A DNA stretch of 64,000 nucleotides, taken from the IMG/VR virus record IMGVR_UViG_3300013104_000002, positions 1 to 64,000 of that record; one strand, written 5' to 3'. The position numbers were made by a program, and so were the translations under genes. The notes beneath the pieces are model-generated. The model searched no databases, was not told the origin of the DNA, and saw nothing but the letters and a program-made list of their open reading frames with translations. The DNA is from a virus. The first letter of the stretch is position 1, and every line of letters starts with the position of its first letter. Of this stretch, positions 23,782 through 33,100 are shown piece by piece.

Positions 23782-24133
23782 ATTTTATAATTCTAATTGG
23801 TATTCCTTTCTTCTTAGCCTTGGAAATTGAATCTGCTGTTCCATTACTACCTGTTGTTATTGCGATAAGATAATCTGAAGCATCAACTATTTGTGTGTTT
23901 CTTAATAAAGGTGCTAATTTTGGTGGATTATTTTTGTAGTCGGGTAGAAATTCAATCATTTCTAAATTAGGTCTTTCTTTCCAGTATTCTCGGCATAATT
24001 TATCGACCCCAGTAGCACCACCACTTACTAGACAAATATTTTCTTCTATATTTTGTAAATAATAGTCTAAAGTTTTAAATACAAATTCGCGATCTGAAAT
24101 TGACCTTGAACCTACTACAGCTACATATTTCAT
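23768..24133 (-). CDS. SLOG-fold (YspA/DUF2493-like) protein, 121 aa
   Basis: A Rossmann-like protein with VVGSRSI at 5-11, VSGGATGVDKL at 36-46, and a later DYLIAI-x-TGSNGTADSISKAKKKGIP. This is the motif order of SLOG proteins, which bind or cleave nucleotides such as NAD or ADP-ribose derivatives. The same operon holds a NADAR gene, so a nucleotide-signal role is plausible but inferred. Confidence 0.75.
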   Translation of the reverse strand: MKYVAVVGSRSISDREFVFKTLDYYLQNIEENICLVSGGATGVDKLCREYWKERPNLEMIEFLPDYKNNPPKLAPLLRNTQIVDASDYLIAITTGSNGTADSISKAKKKGIPIRIIKYEKT

Positions 24134-24135
24134 AT

Positions 24136-24276
24136 TTATTTAGTTTTAAATTCTAGAGAATGATTTTCCCAATTATATTTCGTTATTCCTCTGCCATAGT
24201 TTTTCATACATAGTCTAATAAAATCGAAGTAGCTTATAAAAACACCCTTATACTCAAATCTTAGATACTGTACCAT
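24136..24276 (-). CDS. Small hypothetical protein, 46 aa
   Basis: A 46-residue frame starting in a TAATG overlap with the upstream stop and ending two bases before the SLOG start. Tyr- and Phe-rich, basic. Unrecognised. Confidence 0.5.
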   Translation of the reverse strand: MVQYLRFEYKGVFISYFDFIRLCMKNYGRGITKYNWENHSLEFKTK

Positions 24277-24602
24277 TAAAACACTTTTAAAGTTATCATT
24301 TCTTCATCATTTTCGATCATCAACTCAAAATCTTTATTTACAATAAACGCAAAGTCTGGATTTTTAAATACAGTCCGTAATGCTTTCCAATCATCATCTA
24401 TAGAAAAAGCTAATATTAACTCTTCATTGTCTGATACACCCAAACAATCTAAGTATAAATCTGTTTCTAAACTTATTTTTACATTTTGTGTTATACTGAC
24501 ATTTTTATCCCTCCAAGATTCGGCGAATAAAATTACTCTGCCATCCTTCTCCTGTATCTCGCTATTTCTTAAATAACTTGAAATATGTATTAGTTCTAGC
24601 AT
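24276..24602 (-). CDS. Hypothetical protein, 108 aa
   Basis: Predicted beta-rich and acidic, ending in strands with alternating hydrophobics. Overlaps the AEP-like gene by seven bases. Unrecognised. Confidence 0.55.
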   Translation of the reverse strand: MLELIHISSYLRNSEIQEKDGRVILFAESWRDKNVSITQNVKISLETDLYLDCLGVSDNEELILAFSIDDDWKALRTVFKNPDFAFIVNKDFELMIENDEEMITLKVF

Positions 24603-25306
24603 AAGATTGGCATTGAATCAGATTGAACACATCCAGGGACAGGAATCATATTATCGTTATTCATCATAACTGTAAATTTTTCATGAGTAGCTTTACTGAA
24701 TCCATTATACCAAGACTTAGAATATTTAGCATCTATTTTACTAAGTTCTATTAAAATATGATAACCCCCTCTTGTTTTAATAATACTATTAGCAAAAGCA
24801 TTCGAATTTACAATATTATTTTGAATAATCCAACTAAATAACTCAGTTTCTGATAAATTTTCTCCTTCCTTTAAATCAATATCTATATCAAAATATTTTC
24901 TAATTCCTGAAACTTGCGTCATATTTAAAGCAACCGATTGAGGGTTATAAATAGTTTTACCATCTACTAAAAATTTAGTCAGTTCCTGTATAGTTCTAAG
25001 TCCTGCCTTATGCATGTCTCTAGGATTAGGTGTAATATATAAAGCTAAACTATCCTGATTTACAGGTATACTATCGCACTCATAAGAACCTAATTCAACC
25101 TCTAATTTTCTTATTTTGTTTATTAATTGTTCCTTAGAGGCTGTGAACCTTTTAAGTTGCCCTTTATCGGCTTTGAGTCCTTCAGTGTAACCATATTTTT
25201 TCCGCGCAAAAAGAGAAACATAAAATTTTTGACCATCCTCTAGCTTTGGTAGCCAATCAATAAATCTTTGAAGTTCTTTTTCGTCCTTAATAATATTATA
25301 ATTCAT
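24596..25306 (-). CDS. Archaeo-eukaryotic primase-like protein, 236 aa
   Basis: Three spaced signatures resemble the AEP catalytic core: FDIDID at 139-144 (hhDhD, motif I), RGGYHI at 179-184 (motif II with His), and DNMIPVPGCVQ at 218-228, which recalls the hD...PGT-like motif III. The fold and activity are inferred; it is much shorter than a full primase and the family is not known to me. It overlaps the RlaP-type nucleotidyltransferase by 11 bases, suggesting the two proteins work on the same nucleic acid. Confidence 0.55.
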   Translation of the reverse strand: MNYNIIKDEKELQRFIDWLPKLEDGQKFYVSLFARKKYGYTEGLKADKGQLKRFTASKEQLINKIRKLEVELGSYECDSIPVNQDSLALYITPNPRDMHKAGLRTIQELTKFLVDGKTIYNPQSVALNMTQVSGIRKYFDIDIDLKEGENLSETELFSWIIQNNIVNSNAFANSIIKTRGGYHILIELSKIDAKYSKSWYNGFSKATHEKFTVMMNNDNMIPVPGCVQSDSMPILC

Positions 25307-26399
25307 TATTTCTTATTTTAAGTTCTAACTGTTTTGTATACTCAATGCCTACTTTATCAGGTAAGTTACTGTTTGTGTAAAGTTCTTCTAAATCTTTAGT
25401 CTTTTGTGTCCACTCTTCAATAATTCCTTTTAAATCTAGATCTCCTCTCTTAATGCTTAATAGGTAGTCTCTGTCTTTGGTTCGGTCTACATTTATCGTA
25501 TTTTCTAAAGGAATTTCTTGGGCTGTCATAATGAGTCTCACTAAATGTAAAATATTTTTTGAATCTAATTGTTGACCGTGTTTTTTATTTGTTGCAGTTC
25601 TATTTTCATTTCTATTCTTAAGCCATTGTTCATATTCTCTATATTCTTTGCAATGTGTTGAGTAGCTTTCTCTATTCCAATAAATAATACCTTTCCAATT
25701 ATTAATAAGGTATTTTTCAATCTCAGATTTTCTAGGTTCATTAGAGTTGATATCACCAATACCTTTATAATTTCTAGTTTCAAATTTTAGATCTCTAGTA
25801 TCATTAACCCATTTTATATCGTCGGTATAAAGACGGTAACTGTCTCTGAACCCCTCTATTCCTGCTAAACCAATTTGATTTTGATTATAGTCATTATTTT
25901 TAAGCCAGTCTTTAAGAAGATAAGTTTGACCATCAGCTCTGTCTACAATTTTACAAAAATCTAAAATATCTTTTCTTACTACTCTACTTTCCTCCCAATT
26001 GTATTTTTTATTTAAACCTGAAGCTTTTATTAATTGCGTTTTTGCATATCCTGAATAAGTTTCATAACATTTTTTAGTTAAGAAATTATTTCTATTTGCC
26101 TTTAAATATTCATACTCTTTAGAAATTTCTAAAATACAATTTTCGGGTAAGAATAAAAGTTCAAGAACATTAGGATTACCAGTAGAGACTAACTCTAAAA
26201 AACGTCTTAATTCATAAGCCACATCATCTTTATTAATATCTATTTGAGGTATATAGTTATTAGAAAGAATATCCTCATTACTTTGAATATAGATAGTTTT
26301 GTAATCTATATCGGATGTTTCAGTAGCTAACCCGTAACTCTGACTCCCCACAATTCCTCTAAAAATTATTCTTGCATTTTTTGGTAAACTGTTTATCAT
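25296..26399 (-). CDS. RlaP-type nucleotidyltransferase (DNA polymerase beta superfamily), 367 aa
   Basis: GSQSYGLATETSDIDYK at 18-34 is the GS-x-hG...SDhD core of the polymerase-beta nucleotidyltransferase fold, with the two metal-binding aspartates at 30 and 32. Length and layout fit the RlaP family (PF10127), which in bacteria is linked to RNA-repair genes. It would transfer nucleotides to an RNA or DNA end. Its neighbour is an AEP-like protein. The start overlaps the upstream stop (ATGA). Confidence 0.75.
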   Translation of the reverse strand: MINSLPKNARIIFRGIVGSQSYGLATETSDIDYKTIYIQSNEDILSNNYIPQIDINKDDVAYELRRFLELVSTGNPNVLELLFLPENCILEISKEYEYLKANRNNFLTKKCYETYSGYAKTQLIKASGLNKKYNWEESRVVRKDILDFCKIVDRADGQTYLLKDWLKNNDYNQNQIGLAGIEGFRDSYRLYTDDIKWVNDTRDLKFETRNYKGIGDINSNEPRKSEIEKYLINNWKGIIYWNRESYSTHCKEYREYEQWLKNRNENRTATNKKHGQQLDSKNILHLVRLIMTAQEIPLENTINVDRTKDRDYLLSIKRGDLDLKGIIEEWTQKTKDLEELYTNSNLPDKVGIEYTKQLELKIRNNEL

Positions 26400-26614
26400 A
26401 CTTCTTCTATATTATATTCGTACCCTACCACTTTAGTTTTATACTCCATTCCTAAAAACTTTTTTATTCTTTGTATTAAGTTTTTTGGCGCGAGAACTTC
26501 TCTAACATCACTTACTACTTTATAGTAATATAGATTAGGTGTGAAATGTGTTGTCATATCTTCATCAATCCATATCTTGAATGATTGTGGATTTGTTCCT
26601 GGTTGTTCGTTCAT
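26396..26614 (-). CDS. Small hypothetical protein, 72 aa
   Basis: Unrecognised; a mixed sequence with a basic middle (KNLIQRIKKFLGMEYKTK). Coupled to the RlaP gene by ATGA. Confidence 0.55.
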   Translation of the reverse strand: MNEQPGTNPQSFKIWIDEDMTTHFTPNLYYYKVVSDVREVLAPKNLIQRIKKFLGMEYKTKVVGYEYNIEEV

Positions 26615-26617
26615 AGT

Positions 26618-26935
26618 TTATTCTTTTAAATATTCCCATAATTTGCTTGATGATTGATGTTGTCTCATATCTTTCAAATAAAACCTACAATCATAAGAGC
26701 CGATCCAAGTATCTGATGTGTAGCTCTGATCGTGTAACCCATTCCATTCTTCCCAAGAATACTCTTTTGTACAACTACCTAAACATAATTGACCCTTATT
26801 CTCGGTATATGTCATCACTCCTATTTTATAACCATATTCCTTTATATACTGTTTTAGATCCTTTTCTTTAAATGTTTCTAAAATTAAATTATAATTTTTG
26901 GGATATTTTCTTTTTAACCATTTATTGAAGTCCAT
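26618..26935 (-). CDS. Hypothetical protein, 105 aa
   Basis: First intact gene of the leftward early operon. Aromatic and basic; DFNKWLKRKYPKNYNLILETFKEKDLKQYIKEYG at the N-terminus is helical (quoted here as DFNKWLKRKY...KDLKQYIKEYG). Unrecognised. Confidence 0.55.
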   Translation of the reverse strand: MDFNKWLKRKYPKNYNLILETFKEKDLKQYIKEYGYKIGVMTYTENKGQLCLGSCTKEYSWEEWNGLHDQSYTSDTWIGSYDCRFYLKDMRQHQSSSKLWEYLKE

Positions 26936-26936
26936 T

Positions 26937-27028
26937 TTATATTTTTTTAGTTTTCAATCTATCAATTTGTTTTTTGTAGTTTTTCTATTTCACTTTCGAT
27001 ACGCGGTTTTTAATATTTGTTCTTTCAT
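26937..27028 (-). pseudogene. Decayed leader gene with two A-run shifts
   Basis: ATG at 27028 opens a 12-codon frame that ends early. Removing one A from the A5 run and one from the A6 run further on restores a 29-codon frame reading KEQILKPRIESEIEKL followed by QKQIDRLKTKKI, a regular heptad coiled coil, ending at 26937 two bases before the next start. Two compensating corrections giving a perfect heptad pattern is the evidence. It lies directly after promoter P4. Confidence 0.45.
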
Positions 27029-27047
27029 ATATGGTTAATTTATTTGA

Positions 27048-27079
27048 CAAATATAATAGGTTTTTAATTAATACACAAA
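27048..27079 (-). promoter_or_regulatory. Bacteroidetes-type promoter P4 (leftward early operon)
   Basis: On the minus strand TTTG (27079-27076), a 20-base spacer beginning TGTATTAA, and TATATTTG (27055-27048). It continues as TTTGTCAAAT, as in P3. Transcription would start near 27041 and read leftward through 26937-19939. Confidence 0.7.
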
Positions 27080-27083
27080 TAAA

Positions 27084-27112
27084 AAAGCGGAAAAGTTACT
27101 CTCCGCTTTATT
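27084..27112 (-). terminator. Terminator of the leftward late operon
   Basis: AAAGCGGA (27084-27091) pairs with TCCGCTTT (27102-27109). On the minus strand the hairpin is followed by a T-run that runs straight into promoter P4. It lies nine bases after the 2125-residue gene. Confidence 0.8.
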
Positions 27113-27120
27113 TTTTAAAT

Positions 27121-30100
27121 TTAGTTTTCTTCTTCGTCAACCAGCAATGGGTAAACGCTGAGATAGTCTAGCGTTTTATTGTCCTCCAAGTTAAAAAAAC
27201 GATATGCGTTTAAACTTCCTGACACATCTCTAAACAAAGAATTATAATCCTTGGCTAGCGGAACATATTTGTAAAAATATCGCTCTCTTTCAGTTAAGCC
27301 ACTGTAACGTCCTTTCTGAACGATTTCAGAAGATCCTATGTCCCCTATATCAAACGCCATATCAATAGTGTTAAGCCCGACCACCGCATCATTAAGTGTT
27401 CCGTAAATATTACTTGGTACGCCTATCGAACTTGACATCACCTCTGAGGTCGTTCTCATTAAAAATAGATTAGCCACTTGAAAAGCATAACTATCTTTAT
27501 CATCGTCATCAAGTTCTTTAAGTCCCATAACAAGAAGTCCAATCATAAGATTTAAAACTGTCATTTCTGTAACACCTCTTATTAGGTTTTTTCTTGTGGT
27601 TGTATTCCCGTTCTCCCAGCGTTCTTTTATATATTTTACTATATCCTTTGTTTTACCGCTTTTAACATCATCTACAATACTAGACACTACTCTCCACGGT
27701 GTTCTCCAGCTTCCTTCTTCAATGTTTCCACTTAAAGTATTTAATTGCCTTCCTTTGAATTTAGATTGCGCCGCCAAGTATAACCAGCTTCGGTGAGTGG
27801 TTAGAAAGGAGAATATTGCATTTCTGGCTGCCATAGAACGATCAGATTCAGAAATTTGTTGATCAACTGCTTGGATAGCAAGTTTAACTCTTGAAGCAAT
27901 TCCTGCATCTTTACCATCCATAAATTCTTTAGCTTCTTCAGCTGTCATTCCTGTATTTAGCTCGTCTGCAATTTTTTGATAGTCGTAAGTTACAACTCCT
28001 GATTCAGATACTTTGGAAACATCTGTTATGTCTTTATATTGTTTCCATATTTCTCTTATTTCTTTATCCGATTTTCCTTTGTTATTTTCTTTAAAATCTC
28101 TGTATTGAATGAGTTTGCCATCTACAAATCTATGATCACACAAAACTGCTAAACCTGTTCTTGGATTTATTGGGAAGTTAAACATAGTGTGAGCTACATA
28201 TGCAGAACGACCTAAACCTCTCACTGCTTTACCGTAATTAGAATTGTTGTATTTTTCTTCTGTTTCAAACCATCCCCATTTAGCTCCCATAGAATTTAAC
28301 CATGAAGTAGTCTGAAAATCCATTACTTCTCTTGTAGAATCTCCTGCTGTATCTTTAAATATCTTATTGGCGCGATCTAAAGCCGATCTATCCACTCTCT
28401 CTCCAACAATTTTTTCTATTCTTAACTGTACTGATCCTGATAAAGCAGATGTGATTGGAATAGTTAAATTATAAGCTAAATTTCTAAATCTAATAAATGC
28501 ACCAAAAGATTTTAAAACACTTCCCCAATTTCCTTTTACACCAAATAACTGGAATTCTTTACTAAATGTCTCCTTCACTCCGTAGAAATTATGTTTCATA
28601 GAATCTTCAAACATCTTATAAACATTACTTGATTCAACAGCTAAGTTATTTTCAAATTGAGATCCTAATAAAGCTTTTTTAATAGCAAGCATATCCCCAA
28701 TATTAGCTTTACGTGCTTTATATAAATTAGATTCTTTATTCATCCAGATATAAGACTCTAGCAACTCATCTGTAGCTTCTCCTTGATTTAATTTTCTAAG
28801 TCCAAGTTTGGGTATAGAAGATATTACCATGTTTTTAGCTGTATTTCCTGCCGAATCTTGTCCTAAACTTGCATCGTCTTCTCGGAAATTTATAAGCTCA
28901 TCTACCAATCCTCTAACTCCTTGTTTTTTATTTACTATGTCTTCCCATTTTCTAAGTTTTCCTTTTTCTTTTTGAGGAAGTAAATATATATTATGGGAGT
29001 TAGTCATTCCATAATTTTCTACAGTTTGTTTTTGTAATTTTACAAATTCTTGTCTGGCATCAAATTTATCCTGTATTTGTTTAGGAGTACCTTCTTTAGT
29101 GGTTTCTTCTCCTGTTTCGAATAGTTGAACTAAATCTATATTATATTCTTTTAAGAATTCTTTATTGACATATTTGTTTAATTTACCTTCCTTGTAAAGT
29201 TGATCTACAGATTTATTTTTAACATCCTCTAAAGTCGTATCTACCTCAAATGTTCTAAATAAAGGAGTTCCTTGTAATTTGGCTTGATTGAAGTGCGGAT
29301 TTTTGTTATTAGCTTCATTAGCTTGTTGAAAAGCATAATTAGGAGAAATATTTAAATACTCATACTGCCCTTCTTGATAATTTTTAAGGAAATCTGATGC
29401 ACTTATTTTATTATTTCTTAAATCTGACAAAGCTATATCTACACCTGTTGGTTGTGATTTTCTAAAATAAGGTAAGAGTCTTGTATAACTATATTGTAAT
29501 AAATCATTAGTCATAGAAGCAAAAAGCTGTTCCTCTGACATTTCGTTATAATCTGATTCAGATAAATTAAAAACTTTTTTATATTCTTTAGGTATTCTGT
29601 TTATAGCCCCTCTTGAAAAATCTTTCACAAAACTTCTTAGTTCCAACACTTTCTTTTTATTCTTTTGTGTTGAGTGTTCAATTATTTCAGAAAATATTTT
29701 ATTTATGTTATCTACTTCATCTTCGTTCAGATACTCTTTATTGTAGTCTAACTGAAAAACTAAATGCTTGTCTGCCATATAATTTACAAAAGACTCATTA
29801 GGTATAGTTTCGGATATATTGTCTTCTTCTATTTCTTCTGAGCGTGAAACTAAATTACTAGCTTGGGAATAGTAATCCTCTAAATCTTGGGCGTACTGTT
29901 TTACCATCCCTACTTCAGTTGATTTTTCCATATTCTCATAGCTAACTTCGGAAGGATTATTCATCACTTTATTAGCCTGTAAAATGGTATTCATTTTTTT
30001 GGTAGTGGATGCGATTTTATCTATTAAATTTTGTATTTTCCAATCATTATCTCCTCCAAGTTCATCATTTAATTTATCTAATATAGAAGGTCTGTTTAAT

Positions 30101-33100
30101 CTATCGTAATACTCGTTTGTATATCCTACGTAAGCATTTAGCATGAGAAAGTCATAAGCATCCGAAGGAGTCATTTCACTTAAAGTATCTACAAAAGTTT
30201 GAGAAAACTCTTTTTCTTCGTTATTTTCTTTTATTTCAGCAAGTCTTAAATTATCTAACTTAGTTAATTCAAATGAAAGAATAGAAGGATTATCTGTAGT
30301 TCCTGGCTTTAAAGATACAAAGATATTATTACTAATTTTTACAATATCTTGCTCTGGGCTTAGTTCATATTCAGCTTCTGTTCTGAGTTCGATACCTTCT
30401 CTTAAGTCTCCCTCTATGTTAAAAACTGATTTATCATATACTCTCTCCTTTTTACGTTGCTCATAATCGTACTTCATTTCTGTCGTAAAAGTGGGTACGC
30501 CATTCACTATCTCTGCATTTTGCATTAGATTTGCATAAAACAAACTACTGTTTCTTTCGTAATTTTGTGTAACCAAAGAGTAATTTTCAAGTCTTTTTCT
30601 ACGCTCTCTTGTTTCTTCAGGACTTAAAGCACTTAGAGTAAAATTATCTAATTGCCAATCTTGTAGTTTTTTATTGAAATCGGTTTTTTGAGCTGTTGTT
30701 AGACCACTTAGTTTTTTCTTTTCAAATTCCTCCTGTGTTAAATCTTCTCCTGAAATTTCTTTATAAATATTGTATCTGGCTTCTGCTAATGCATCTTCCC
30801 TAAGTTTATCATTAAATCGGTTTTCAATAAATCCGTCTTTTGCGAATTCTTTTACTTTATTTATCCAGCCTAAGTCTTGTAGTTTCTTAACGAAAGGTAA
30901 AGTCTGCTCCAAGGTAGCTTGTCTTTTCTCGTGATCTACTTTAGAAGATACATGAGCAGCAGCATTTAAATATAAATTAGAAGAATGCATTAGAGTACCA
31001 AAATTCATAAAAAAGAAATTAGTCTCAGCCTGTAAGTTATCAACTTTGTTTTGTATAAAAGCCCTTTTATCTTGTGATAAATCTAACCTTCTTACTAGTA
31101 AATCGACTAAATGATTTTTATAATTGTTTTCTGCTGTACTAACCTGACCTTTTAGTTTTTCTATGGAATCAGATACTTTATTTACTTCTTCTAAAATTCT
31201 GTTCTCTGCTTTGGAACGTAATTTTTTATTTTCCAAAGTGTGTTTTATAGAAGGTAGTATTTGATTATCAAATTGACTTATTAAAGTATTGTAAACTGCA
31301 TCTTCTTCGGCAGAAAAATGGTAATTTCCTTGCTCATTTCTTTTAACTGCCCTCTGTAAGTAAGTTAATTGTTTTTGGGCAACATTTGTTAAATGGGAAA
31401 AGGTTGCAGCTAATTCTGATTGAGCTACTTTCTCTAGCTTACCTTTTTCAACTACATCTGTTGTTTTTGCTATTTGCTCAAATTGCTCTCCGACTCTTCC
31501 TAAAGACTCTTCCGCTTGAGTTAATTGTTGTCTTTGAGCATAATCATTTCTGGCAATCTCATATGTTTGTGATCTCAAGAGATTAAGAGTTTCTTCCGCC
31601 TGTCTTTGTATTTGCACTAAATCGTTGCTTAAATTATTGCTGGAAGAATACAGTCTAAACTTAGTTCCAAAATTTTGATTAGGATTTAAATCATCTACTA
31701 ATTCGCCTGATAATAGCTTTACATAAATATCTTTATTCAAATTGTCTATTTGAGTTTGAGCATCTGAATTAAAATAAGTATTTAATCTTTGAAAAAAAGT
31801 GTCTAAAAACTCTATTATTTTACTGAATATAGACTGTTCTGTTAAAGTAGCGTCTTGTGATAATTGAAAATTATTAGCTACAGCATTTGCCATGACTTTA
31901 CCTAATATTTCTCTTCTTACCATTTCTTCTAATTTATTACCAGAGTATTCTTTACTATAAACTTCATAATAATGTTGAGAATGCTCTTTCCATTCAGGAG
32001 TAATATGTATATTTCTTCTCACTCCTTCTGTGGTTGTAGGATCTAAACTAGCTTCAATTAAGTGCATAGTTTCTTCAATAAGGTCTTGTCTGGTTATATT
32101 ACCGTCCTTGAAAGCCATTATTTTATTTACAACATCCATTAAAGCAGATGATGTTGCAGGTACGCCTTCATTTTTTAACTTGTTGTTATTAATATATTCT
32201 TCTATTGAAGTTATTTTTACTCCTAATTTGTTTAGAAGGCTTTTTATTGATCTTACTAACTCATCTTCTGTTTTTATTTCAGTTTCTTCGTCGATTCTTT
32301 TTTTAAGATTGTTTGGTAATTTTCCTTTTTCAAATTCTCTTTCTACTTCTATTTCTATAGCTTGTTCTTCTCCGAATTTATTTTTTAACTGTTCGAAGCT
32401 TAGTTCAGATATTTCATTCTGGTCTACTTTTTCAGACCCTATTATCCTGGTATTCAAATTATTTTCCAAAATAAAATCTCCTGTAGCTAATCTTACTACC
32501 GAGCTTTGTCCTAGTTGTTTAACTAATATATCTTCTGCAATATTTGAAGATAATTGTCGTGCTGTATCTGTTTGTCCGTTTACGTTTGTTATAACATCTC
32601 CATTTACATCTAAAGTTCTGGTTCCATCTAAGACACCATTTTTAATTAAATGATTCAATATTCCTGGATAGGTGTCAATACTAGTATCAGAGTTAACCTG
32701 TCCCATTACTTTATCACCTACTTTTAGAGAGATCATTCCAGTGGTACTATTTTGTAGTGCTTGTTGATAGGTTGAGAAACTTTCTCCTGAAAGTGTTTCA
32801 AATGTTAAATTATTTTCTTTTGAATAAGTTTTCTTCCAGTTTTTAAAACTTTCTATATCTTCTTCTGTTCCTAAAATATGGATTTGATTCACGTTTGGAA
32901 CCACTACTTCATCATATGCCCTTGTTTTGTAAGATACTACTACCCCATCAAAACCTTCTTGGTTTAATTCTTCTTTTGATTTCTGAGAATTCATATCAGG
33001 ATTCTCAACATTTACAATAACTGGTATAACTCTGCCTACTTGGTTTCCTGTAGACATATCAATACTATATCCATACGCTCTGTCAAAAATTTCTGTAAAA

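Noticed and set aside
32030-32653. A 207-codon rightward frame opposite the giant virion gene
   Set aside because: It is a shadow of the intact leftward coding frame, with Ser- and Phe-rich composition typical of antisense reading.
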